Below are positions 40,649-53,400 of a stretch of 64,000 nucleotides of DNA, in pieces. The notes below the pieces were generated by a model. It ran no database searches. It was not told the DNA's origin and saw only the letters and a program-made list of their open reading frames with translations. The stretch lies in the NCBI GenBank assembly GCA_030867875.1, contig JAOWCC010001634.1, positions 105,234,909 to 105,298,908 of the forward strand, written 5' to 3'. The position numbers and the translations under genes are program-made. Position 1 is the first letter of the stretch; each line of letters starts with the position of its first letter. This stretch comes from Actinernus sp. WN-2022. Its lineage: Eukaryota; Cnidaria; Anthozoa; Actiniaria; Actinernidae.

Positions 40649-43600
40649 TTATAAGACGCAATGAAAAATCTTAATCTCTTGATTTGGAAATATTACGGCG
40701 GAATGAAAATTTATAATTTTAGCCACCAACCACGAATCCCTCCTTTCATATTTATACGGCGCATTGAAAATCTTAATTTGAGCTCTCAAGCAGGAATCTG
40801 TTCGTTTCAAACTTTGCAGCTCTGCGAAAACCTTAATTTTAGATTGCGTAGCACCAACTCTTCGATTGAAAATTATAAGGCGCAATGAAAAATCTCAATC
40901 TCTTGATATGGAAATTTGACGGCGAAATGAAAATTTTAAGGCGCAATGAAAAATCTTAATTTGAGCTCTCAAGCTGGAATCTGTTCGTTTTAAACTTTTG
41001 ACGGCGCAATTAAAAATCTTAATTGAAGCTCTCACAATTTTGAAGTTCTGCGAAAACCTTAATTTTAGATTGGAAGCAGAAATCTTTGATTGGAAATTAT
41101 AAGACGCAAAGAAAAATCTTAATCTCTTGATATGGAAATTTGACGGCGAAATGAATATTTGTAATTTTAGCCACCAACCACGAATCCCTCCTTTCATATT
41201 TATACGGCGCAATGAAAAATCTTAATTTGAGCTCCCAAGCAGGAATCTGTTCGTTTTAAACTTTTGACGGTGCAATTAAAAATCTTAATTGAAGCTCTCA
41301 CAATTTTGCAGTTCTGCGAAAGCCTTAATTTTAGGTTGCAAGCAGAAATCTTTGATTGGAAATTATAAGACGCAATGAAAAATCTTAATCTCTTGATTTG
41401 GAAATATTACGGCGGAATGAAAATTTATAATTTTAGCCACCAACCACGAATCCCTCCTTTCATATTTATACGGCGCATTGAAAATCTTAATTTGAGCTCT
41501 CAAGCAGGAATCTGTTCGTTTCAAACTTTGCAGCTCTGCGAAAACCTTAATTTTAGATTGCGTAGCACCAACTCTTCGATTGAAAATTATAAGGTGCAAT
41601 GAAAAATCTCAATCTCTTGATATGGAAATTTGACGGCGAAATGAAAATTTTAAGGCGCAATGAAAAACCTTAATTTGAGCTCTCAAGCTGGAATCTGTTC
41701 GTTTTAAACTTTTGACGGCGCAATTAAAAATCTTAATTGAAGCTCTCACAATTTTGCAGTTCTGCGAAAACCTTAATTTTAGATTGGAAGCAGAAATCTT
41801 TGATTGGAAATTATAAGACGCAAAGAAAAATCTTAATCTCTTGATATGGAAATTTGACGGCGAAATGAATATTTGTAATTTTAGCCACCAACCACGAATC
41901 CCTCCTTTCATATTTATACGGCGCAATGAAAAATCTTAATTTGAGCTCCCAAGCAGGAATCTGTTCGTTTTAAACTTTTGACGGTGCAATTAAAAATCTT
42001 AATTGAAGCTCTCACAATTTTGCAGTTCTGCGAAAGCCTTAATTTTAGGTTGCAAGCAGAAATCTTTGATTGGAAATTATAAGACGCAATGAAAAATCTT
42101 AATCTCTTGATTTGGAAATATTACGGCGGAATGAAAATTTATAATTTTAGCCACCAACCACGAATCCCTCCTTTCATATTTATACGGCGCATTGAAAATC
42201 TTAATTTGAGCTCTCAAGCAGGAATCTGTTCGTGTCAAACTTTGCAGCTCTGCGAAAACCTTAATTTTAGATTGCGTAGCACCAACTCTTCGATTGAAAA
42301 TTATAAGGCGCAATGAAAAATCTCAATCTCTTGATATGGAAATTTGACGGCGAAATGAAAATTTTAAGGCGCAATGAAAAATCTTAATTTGAGCTCTCAA
42401 GCTGGAATCTGTTCGTTTTAAACTTTTGACGGCGCAATTAAAAATCTTAATTGAAGCTCTCACAATTTTGAAGTTCTGCGAAAACCTTAATTTTAGATTG
42501 GAAGCAGAAATCTTTGATTGGAAATTATAAGACGCAAAGAAAAATCTTAATCTCTTGATATGGAAATTTGACGGCGAAATGAATATTTGTAATTTTAGCC
42601 ACCAACCACGAATCCCTCCTTTCATATTTATACGGCGCAATGAAAAATCTTAATTTGAGCTCCCAAGCAGGAATCTGTTCGTTTTAAACTTTTGACAGTG
42701 CAATTAAAAATCTTAATTGAAGCTCTCACAATTTTGCAGTTCTGCGAAAGCCTTAATTTTAGGTTGCAAGCAGAAATCTTTGATTGGAAATTATAAGACG
42801 CAAAAAAAATCTTAATCTCTTGATATGGAAATTTGACGGCGAAATGAATATTTGTAATTTTAGCCACCAACCACGAATCCCTCCTTTCATATTTATACGG
42901 CGCAATGAAAAATCTTAATTTGAGCTCCCAAGCAGGAATCTGTTCGTTTTAAACTTTTGACGGCGCAATTAAAAATCTTAATTGAAGCTCTCACAATTTT
43001 GCAGTTCTGCGAAAACCTTAATTTTAGGTTGCAAGCAGAAATCTTCGATTGGAAATTATAAGACGCAATGAAAAATCTTAATCTCTTGATTTGGAAATAT
43101 TACGGCGGAATGAAAATTTATAATTTTAGCCACCAACCACGAATCCCTCCTTTCATATTTATACGGCGCATTGAAAATCTTAATTTGAGCTCTCAAGCAG
43201 GAATCTGTTCGTTTCAAACTTTGCAGCTCTGCGAAAACCTTAATTTTAGATTGCGTAGCACCAACTCTTCGATTGAAAATTATAAGGCGCAATGAAAAAT
43301 CTCAATCTCTTGATATGGAAATTTGACGGCGAAATGAAAATTTTAAGGCGCAATGACAAATCTTAATTTGAGCTCTCAAGCTGGAATCTGTTCGTTTTAA
43401 ACTTTTGACGGCGCAATTAAAAATCTTAATTGAAGCTCTCACAATTTTGAAGTTCTGCGAAAACCTTAATTTTAGATTGGAAGCAGAAATCTTTGATTGG
43501 AAATTATAAGACGCAAAGAAAAATCTTAATCTCTTGATATGGAAATTTGACGGCGAAATGAATATTTGTAATTTTAGCCACCAACCACGAATCCCTCCTT

Positions 43601-44010
43601 TCATATTTATACGGCGCAATGAAAAATCTTAATTTGAGCTCCCAAGCAGGAATCTGTTCGTTTTAAACTTTTGACGGCGCAATTAAAAATCTTAATTGAA
43701 GCTCTCACAATTTTGCAGTTCTGCGAAAACCTTAATTTTAGGTTGCAAGCAGAAATCGTCGATTGGAAATTATAAGACGCAATGAAAAATTTTAATCTCT
43801 TGATTTGGAAATATTACGGCGGAATGAAAATTTATAATTTTAGCCACCAACCACGAATCCCTCTTTTCATATTTATACGGCGCATTGAAAATCTTAATTT
43901 GAGCTCTCAAGCAGGAATCTGTTCGTTTCAAACTTTGCAGCTCTGCGAAAACCTTAATTTTAGATTGCGTAGCACCAACTCTTCGATTGAAAATTATATG
44001 GCGCAATGAA
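40649..44010. repeat. 714-bp higher-order repeat within satellite I
   Basis: Equivalent positions recur at 40649, 41363 and 42077 (714 bases apart), then at 43056 (979 bases, one unit plus a 265-base extra module) and 43770 (714). Private marks such as GAGCTCCCAAGCAGG and a GAATATTTGTAATTTT variant travel with the unit. Confidence 0.8.
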
Positions 44011-44270
44011 AAATCTTAACTCTTGATTTGGAAATTTGACGGCGGAATGAAAATTTATAATTTTAGCCACCAACCACGAACCGCTCCTTTCATATTTATA
44101 CGGCGCAATGAAAAATCTTAATTTGAGCTCTCAAGTAGGAATCTGTTCGTTTTAAACTTTTGACGGCGCAATTAAAAATCTTAATTGAAGCTCTCACAAT
44201 TTTGCAGTTCTGCGAAAACCCTATTTTTTTGGGTTGCAAGCAGAAATCTTTGATTGCAAATTATAAGAAA

Positions 44271-47145
44271 TCTTAATCTCTTGATTTGGAAATATTACGG
44301 CGGAATGAAAATTATAAGGCGCAATGAAATATCTTAATCTCTTGATTTGGAAATTTGACGGCGGATTGAAAATTAATAATTTTAGCCACCAACCACGAAC
44401 CGCTCCTTTCATATTTATACGGCGCAATGAAAAATGTTAATTTGAGCTCTAAAGCAGGAATCTGTTCGTTTAAAACTTTTGACGGCGCAATTAAAAATCT
44501 TAATTGAAGCTCTCACAATTTTGCAGTTCTGCGAAAACCTTATTTTTTTAGGTTGCAAGCAGAAATCTTTGATTGGAAATTATAAGACGCAATGAAAAAT
44601 CTTAATCTCTTGATTTGGAAATATTACGGCGGAATGAAAATTATAAGGCGCAATGAAAAATCTTAATCTCTTGTTTTGGAAATTTGACGGCGGAATGAAT
44701 ATTTATAATTTTAGCCACCAACCACGAATCCCTCCTTTCATATTTATAGGGCGCATTGAAAATCTTAATTTGAGCTCTCAAGCTGGAATCTGTTCGTTTC
44801 AAACTTTGCAGCTCTGCGAAAACCTTAATTTTAGATTACAAGCACCAACTCTGCGATTGCAAATTATAAGGCGCAATGAAAAATCTTAATCTCTTGATAT
44901 GGAAATTTGACGGCGAAATGAATATTTATAATTTTAGCCACCAACCACGAATCCCTCCTTTCATATTTATACGGCGCAATGAAAAATCTTAATTTGAGCT
45001 CTCAAGCAGGAATCTGTTCGTTTCAAACTTTGCAGCTCTGCCAAAACCTTAATTTTAGATTACAAGCACCAACTCTGCGATTGCAAATTATAAGGCGCAA
45101 TGAAAAATCTTAATCTCTTGATATGGAAATTTGACGGCGAAATGAATATTTATAATGTTAGCCACCAACCACGAATCCCTCCTTTCATATTTATACGGCG
45201 CAATGAAAAATCTTAATTTGAGCTCTCAAGCAGGAATCTGTTCGTTTCAAACTTTGCAGCTCTGCCAAAACCTTAATTTTAGATTACAAGCACCAACTCT
45301 GCTATTGCAAATTATAAGGCGCAATGAAAAATCTTAATCTCTTGATTTGGAAATTTTACGGCGAAATGAAAATTTTAAGGCGCAATGAAAAATATTAATC
45401 TCTTGATTTGGAAATTTGACGGCGGAATGAAAATTTATAATTTTAGCCACCAACCACGAACCGCTCCTTTCATAGTTATACGGCGCAATGAAAAATCTTA
45501 ATTTGAGCTCTCAAGCAGGAATCTGTTCGTTTTAAACTTTGGACGGCGCAATTAAAAATCTTAATTGAAGCTCTCACAATTTTGCAGTTCGGCGAAAACC
45601 TAATTTTTTTAGGTTGCAAGCAGAAATCATTGATTGGAAATCATAAGACGCAATGAAAAATCTTAATCTCTTGATTTCGAAATATTACGGCGGAATGAAA
45701 ATTATAAGGCGCAATGAAAAATCTTAATCTCCTGATTTGGAAATTTGACGGCGGATTGAAAATTAATAATTTTAGCCACCAACCACGAACCGCTCCTTTC
45801 ATATTTATACGGCGCAATGAAAAATGTTAATTTGAGCTCTCAAGCAGGAATCTGTTCGTTTAAAACTTTTGACGGCGCAATTAAAAATCTTAATTGAAGC
45901 TCTCACAGTTTTGCAGTTCTGCGAAAACCTTATTTTTTTAGGTTGCAAGCAGAAATCTTTGATTGGAAATTATAAGACGCAATGAAAAATCTTAATCTCT
46001 TGATTTGGAAATATTACGGCGGAATGAAAATTATAAGGCGCAATGAAAAATCTTAATCTCTTGTTTTGGAAATTTGACGGCGGAATGAATATTTATAATT
46101 TTAGCCACCAACCACGAATCCCTCCTTTCATATTTATAGGGCGCATTGAAAATCTTAATTTGAGCTCTCAAGCTGGAATCTGTTCGTTTCAAACTTTGCA
46201 GCTCTGCGAAAACCTTAATTTTAGATTACAAGCACCAACTCTGCGATTGCAAATTATAAGGCGCAATGAAAAATCTTAATCTCTTGATATGGAAATTTGA
46301 CGGCGAAATGAATATTTATAATTTTAGCCAACAACCACGAATCCCTCCTTTCATATTTATACGGCGCAATGAAAAATCTTAATTTGAGCTCTCAAGCAGG
46401 AATCTGTTCGTTTCAAACTTTGCAGCTCTGCCAAAACCTTAATTTTAGATTACAAGCACCAACTCTGCGATTGCAAATTATAAGGCGCAATGAAAAATCT
46501 TAATCTCTTGATATGGAAATTTGACGGCGAAATGAATATTTATAATGTTAGCCACCAACCACGAATCCCTCCTTTCATATTTATACGGCGCAATGAAAAA
46601 TCTTAATTTGAGCTCTCAAGCAGGAATCTGTTCGTTTCAAACTTTGCAGCTCTGCCAAAACCTTAATTTTAGATTACAAGCACCAACTCTGCTATTGCAA
46701 ATTATAAGGCGCAATGAAAAATCTTAATCTCTTGATTTGGAAATTTTACGGCGAAATGAAAATTTTAAGGCGCAATGAAAAATATTAATCTCTTGATTTG
46801 GAAATTTGACGGCGGAATGAAAATTTATAATTTTAGCCACCAACCACGAACCGCTCCTTTCATAGTTATACGGCGCAATGAAAAATCTTAATTTGAGCTC
46901 TCAAGCAGGAATCTGTTCGTTTTAAACTTTGGACGGCGCAATTAAAAATCTTAATTGAAGCTCTCACAATTTTGCAGTTCGGCGAAAACCTAATTTTTTT
47001 AGGTTGCAAGCAGAAATCATTGATTGGAAATCATAAGACGCAATGAAAAATCTTAATCTCTTGATTTCGAAATATTACGGCGGAATGAAAATTATAAGGC
47101 GCAATGAAAAATCTTAATCTCCTGATTTGGAAATTTGACGGCGGA
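44271..47145. repeat. 1390-bp tandem duplication within satellite I
   Basis: Two near-identical copies with a period of 1390 bases (for example 44341 matches 45731, 44653 matches 46043, 45155 matches 46545). They share private variants such as GGCGGATTGAAAATTAATAAT and AGATTACAAGCACCAACTC. The copying looks recent. Confidence 0.85.
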
Positions 47146-47430
47146 ATGAAAATTTATAATTTTATCGACCAACCACGAACCGCTCCATTCATATTTATAC
47201 GGCGCAATGAAAAATCTTAATTTGAGCTCTCAAGCTGGAATCTGTTCGTTTTAAACTTTTGACGGCGCAATTAAAAATCTTAATTGAAGCTCTCACAATT
47301 TTGAAGTTCTGCGAAAACCTTAATTTTAGATTGGAAGCAGAAATCTTTGATTGGAAATTATAAGACGCAAAGAAAAATCTTAATCTCTTGATATGGAAAT
47401 TTGACGGCGAAATGAATATTTATAATTTTA

Positions 47431-50400
47431 CGGCACATTGAACGTTTTTAATATTAGCTCGCGATCAGGAATCTATGAATTTGCTGGAAAGATGGAATCT
47501 CTCCGTTTGACAATTTTATGGCACATTGAACGTTTTTAATATTAGCTCGCGATCAGGAATCTATGAATTTGCTGGAAAGATGGAATCTCTCCGTTTGAGA
47601 ATTTTACCGCACATTGAACGTTTTTTAATATTAGCTCGCGATCAGGAATCTCTGAATTTCCTGGAAAGATGGAATCTCTCCGTTTGAGAATTTTACGGCA
47701 CATTGAACGTTTTTAATATTAGCTCGCGATCAGGAATCTATGAATTTGCTGGAAAGATGGAATCTCTCCATTTGAGAATTTTACGGCACATTGAACGTTT
47801 TTAATATTAGCTCGCGATCAGGAATCTATGAATTTGCTGGAAAGATGGAATCTCTCCGTTTAAGAATTTTGCCGCACATTGAACGTTTTTAATATTAGCT
47901 CGCGATCAGGAATCTATGAATTTGCTGGAAAGATGGAATCTCTCCGTTTGAGAATTTTACGGCACATTGAACGTTTTTAATATTAGCTCGCGATCAGGAA
48001 TCTATGAATTTGCTGGAAAGATGGAATCTCTCCGTTTGAGAATTTTACGGCACATTGAACGTTTTTAATATTAGCTCGCGATCAGGAATCTATGAATTTG
48101 CTGGAAAGATGGAATCTCTCCGTTTGAGAATTTTACGGCACATTGAACGTTTTTAATATTAGCTCGCGATCAGGAATCTATGAATTTGCTGGAAAGATGG
48201 AATCTCTCCGTTTGAGAATTTTACGGCACATTGAACGTTTTAATATTAGCTCGCGGTCATGAATCTATTAATTTGCTGAAAAGATGGAATCTCTCCGTTT
48301 GAGAATTTTACGGCACATTGAACGTTTTTAATATTAGCTCGCGATCAGGAATCTATGAATTTGCTGGAAAGATGGAATCTCTCCGTTTGAGAATTTTCCG
48401 GCACATTGAACGTTTTTAATATTAGCTCGCGATCAGGAATCTATGAATTTGCTGGAAAGATGGAATCTCTCCGTTTGAGAATTTTACCGCACATTGAACG
48501 TTTTTTAATATTAGCTCGCGATCAGGAATCTCTGAATTTCCTGGAAAGATGGAATCTCTCCGTTTGAGAATTTTACCGCACATTGAACGTTTTTAATATT
48601 AGCTCGCGATCAGGAATCTATGAATTTGCTGGAAAGATGGAATCTCTCCATTTGAGAATTTTACGGCACATTGAACGTTTTTAATATTAGCTCGCGATCA
48701 GGAATCTATGAATTTGCTGGAAAGATGGAATCTCTCCGTTTGAGAATTTTGCGGCACATTGAACGTTTTTAATATTAGCTCGCGATCAGGAATCTATGAA
48801 TTTGCTGGAAAGATGGAATCTCTCCGTTTGAGAATTTTACGGCACATTGAACGTTTTTAATATTAGCTCGCGATCAGGAATCTATGAATTTGCTGGAAAG
48901 ATGGAATCTCTCCGTTTGAGAATTTTACGGCACATTGAACGTTTTTAATATTAGCTCGCGATCAGGAATCTATGAATTTGCTGAAAAGATGGAATCTCTC
49001 CGTTTGAGAATTTTACGGCACATTGAACGTTTTTAATATTAGCTCGCGATCAGGAATCTATGAATTTGCTGGAAAGATGGAATCTCTCCGTTTGAGAATT
49101 TTACGGCACATTGAACGTTTTTAATATTAGCTCGCGATCAGGAATCTTTGAATTTGCTGGAAAGATGGAATCTCTCCGTTTGAGAATTTTACGGTACATT
49201 GAACGTTTTTAATATTAGCTCGCGGTCAGGAATCTATTAATTTGCTGGAAAGATGGAATCTCTCCGTTTGAGAATTTTACGGCACATTGAACGTTTTTAA
49301 TATTAGCTCGCGATCAGGAATCTATGAATTTGCTGGAAAGATGGAATCTCTCCGTTTGAGAATTTTACGGCACATTGAACCTTTTTTAATATTAGCTCGC
49401 GATCAGGAATCTATGAATTTGCTGGAAAGATGGAATCTCTCCGTTTGAGAATTTTACGGCACATTGAACGTTTTTAATATTAGCTCGCGATCAGGAATCT
49501 ATGAATTTGCTGGAAAGATGGAATCTCTCCGTTTGAGAATTTTACGGCACATTGAACGTTTTTAATATTAGCTCGCGATCAGGAATCTATGAATTTGCTG
49601 GAAAGATGGAATCTCTCCGTTTGAGAATTTTACGGCACATTGAACGTTTTAATATTAGCTCGCGGTCATGAATCTATTAATTTGCTGAAAAGATGGAATC
49701 TCTCCGTTTGAGAATTTTACGGCACATTGAACGTTTTTAATATTAGCTCGCGATCAGGAATCTATGAATTTGCTGGAAAGATGGAATCTCTCCGTTTGTC
49801 AATTTTACGGCACATTGAACGTTTTTAATATTAGCTCGCGATCAGGAATCTATGAATTTGCTGGAAAGATGGAATCTCTCCGTTTGACAATTTTACGGCA
49901 CATTGAACGTTTTTAATATTAGCTCGCGATCAGGAATCTCTGAATTTGCTGGAAAGATGGAATCTCTCCGTTTGAGAATTTTACGGCACATTGAACGTTT
50001 TTAATATTAGCTCGCGATCAGGAATCTATGAATTTGCTGGAAAGATGGAATCTCTCCGTTTGAGAATTTTACGGCACATTGAACGTTTTTAATATTAGCT
50101 CGCGATCAGAAATCTATTAATTTGCTGAAAAGATGGAATCCCTCCGTTTGAGAATTTTACGGCACATTGAACGTTCTTAATATTAGCTCGCGGTCAGGTA
50201 TCTATTAATTTGCTGGAAAGATGGAATCTCTCCGTTTGAGAATTTTACGGCACATTGAACGTTTTAATATTAGCTCGCGGTCATGAATCTATTAATTTGC
50301 TGGAAAGATTGAATCTCTTCGTTTGAGAATTTTACGGCACATTGAACGTTTTTAATATTAGCTCGCGATCAGGAATCTATGAATTTGCTGGAAAGATGGA

Positions 50401-53400
50401 ATCTCTCCGTTTGAGAATTTTACGGCACATTGAACGTTTTTAATATTAGCTCGCGGTCAGGAATCTATTAATTTGCTGGAAAGATGGAATCTCTCCGTTT
50501 GAGAATTTTACGGCACATTGAACGTTTTTAATATTAGCTCGCGATCAGGAATCTATGAATTTGCTGGAAAGATGGAATCTCTCCGTTTGAGAATTTTACG
50601 GCACATTGAACGTTTTTAATATTAGCTCGCGATCAGGAATCTATGAATTTGCTGGAAAGATGGAATCTCTCCGTTTGAGAATTTTACGGCACATTGAACG
50701 TTTTTAATATTAGCTCGCGATCAGGAATCTATGAATTTGCTGGAAAGATGGAATGTCTCCGTTTGAGAATTTTACGTCACATTGAACGTTTTTAATATTA
50801 GCTCGCGATCAGGAATCTATGAATTTGCTGGAAAGATGGAATCTCTCCGTTTGAGAATTTTACGGCACATTGAACGTTTTTAATATTAGCTCGCGATCAG
50901 GAATCTATGAATTTGCTGGAAAGATGGAATCTCTCCGTTTGAGAATTTTACGGCACATTGAACGTTTTTAATATTAGCTCGCGATCAGGAATCTATGAAT
51001 TTGCTGGAAAGATGGAATCTCTCCGTTTGAGAATTTTACGGCACATTGAACGTTTTTGATATTAGCTCGCGATCAGGAATCTATGAATTTGCTGGAAAGA
51101 TGGAATCTCTCCGTTTGAGAATTTTACGGCACATTGAACGTTTTTGATATTAGCTTGCCATCAGGAATCTATGAATTTGCTGGAAAGATGGAATCTCTCC
51201 GTTTGAGAATTTTACGGCACATTGAACGTTTTTCATATTAGCTCGCCATCAGGAATCTATGAATTTGCTGGAAAGATGGAATCTCTCCGTTTGAGAATTT
51301 TACGGCAAATTGAACGTTTTTAATATTAGCTCGCGATCAGGAATCTATGGATTTGCTGGAAAGATGGAATCTCTCCGTTTGAGAATTTTACGGCACATTG
51401 AACGTTTTTAATATTAGCGCGCGATCAGGAATCTATGAATTTGCTGGAAAGATGGAATCTCTCCGTTTGAGAATTTTACGGCACATTGAACGTTTTTAAT
51501 ATTAGCTCGCGATCAGGAATCTATGAATTTGCTGGAAAGATGGAATCTCTCCGTTTGAGAATTTTACGGCACATTGAACGTTTTTAATATTAGCTCGCGA
51601 TCAGGAATCTATGAATTTGCTGGAAACATGGAATCTCTCCGTTTGAGAATTTTACGGCACATTGAACGTTTTTAATATTAGCTCGCGATCAGAAATCTAT
51701 GAATTTGCTGGAAACATGGAATCTCTCCGTTTGAGAATTTTACGGCACATTGAACGTTTTTAATATTAGCTCGCGGTCAGGAATCTATGAATTTGCTGGA
51801 AAGATGGAATCTCTCCGTTTGAGAATTTTACGGCACATTGAACGTTTTTGATATTAGCTCGCGATCAGGAATCTATGAATTTGCTGGAAAGATGGAATCT
51901 CTCCGTTTGAGAATTTTACGGCACATTGAACGTTTTTGATATTAGCTCGCGATCAGGAATCTATGAATTTGCTGGAAAGATGGAATACCTCCGTTTGAGA
52001 ATTTTACCGCACATTGAACGTTTTTCATATTAGCTCGCCATCAGGAATCTATGAATTTGCTGGAAAGATGGACTCTCTCCGTTTGAGAATTTTACGGCAC
52101 ATTGAACGTTTTTAATATTAGCTCGCGATCAGGAATCTATGAATTTGCTGGAAAGATGGAATCTCTCCGTTTGAGAATTTTACGGCACATTGAACGTTTT
52201 TAATATTAGCTCGCGATCAGGAATCTATGAATTTGCTGGAAAGATGGAATCTCTCCGTTTGAGAATTTTACGGCACATTGAACGTTTTTAATATTAGCTC
52301 GCGATCAGGAATCTATGAATTTGCTGGAAAGATGGAATCTCTCCGTTTGAGAATTTTACCGCACATTGACGTTTTTAATATTAGCTCGCGATCAGGAATC
52401 TATGAATTTGCTGGAAAGATGGAATGTCTCCGTTTGAGAATTTTACGGCATATTGAACGTTTTTAATATTAGCTCGCGATCAGGAATCTATGAATTTGCT
52501 GGAAAGATGGAATCTCTCCGTTTGAGAATTTTACGGCACATTGAACGTTTTTGATATTAGCTCGCGATCAGGAATCTATGAATTTGCTGGAAAGATGGAA
52601 TCTCTCCGTTTGAGAATTTTACGGCACATTGAACGTTTTTAATATTAGCTGGCGATCAGGAATCTATGAATTTGCTGGAAAGATGGAATCTCTCCGTTTG
52701 AGAATTTAACGGCACATTCAACGTTTTTAATATTAGCTCGCGATCAGGAATCTATGAATTTGCTGAAAAGATGGAATCTCTCCGTTTGAGAATTTTACGG
52801 CACATTGAACGTTTTTAATATTAGCTCGCGATCAGGAATCTATGAATTTGCTGGAAAGATGGAATCTCTCCGTTTGAGAATTTTACGGCACATTGAACCT
52901 TTTTAATATTAGCTCGCGATCAGGAATCTATGAATTTGCTGGGAAGATGGAATCTCTCCGTTTGAGAATTTTACGGCACATTGAACGTTTTTAATATTAG
53001 CTCGCGATCAGGAATCTAGGAATTTGCTGGAAAGATGGAATCTCTCCGTTTGAGAATTTTACGGCACATTGAACGTTTTTAATATTAGCTCGCGATCAGG
53101 AATCTATGAATTTGCTGGAAAGATGGAATCTCTCCGTTTGAGAATTTTACGGCACAATGAACGTTTTTAATATTAGCTCGCGTTCAGGAATCTATGAATT
53201 TGCTGGAAAGATGGAATCTCTCCGTTTGAGAATTTTACGGCACATTGAACGTTTTTGATATTAGCTCGCGATCAGGAATCTATGAATTTGCTGGAAAGAT
53301 GGAATCTCTCCGTTTGAGAATTTTACGGCACATTGAACGTTTTTGATATTAGCTTGCCATCAGGAATCTATGAATTTGCTGGAAAGATGGAATCTCTCCG

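Larger units (their letters stand above)
33506..47430. repeat. Satellite I, block 5 (long right-hand block)
   Basis: About 13.9 kb of satellite I without cassette DNA. The first few kb repeat the module order seen between cassettes. From about 38 kb the order becomes more regular. Short open frames of 60-105 codons on both strands recur with the repeats and share the same peptides, so I treat them as repeat by-products. No gene is seen in this stretch. Confidence 0.9.

Noticed and set aside
10279..46727. Many 60-105-codon frames on both strands in satellite I
   Set aside because: They follow the repeat modules, occur on both strands at the same place, share the same peptides and have no coding context; non-ATG starts are common.
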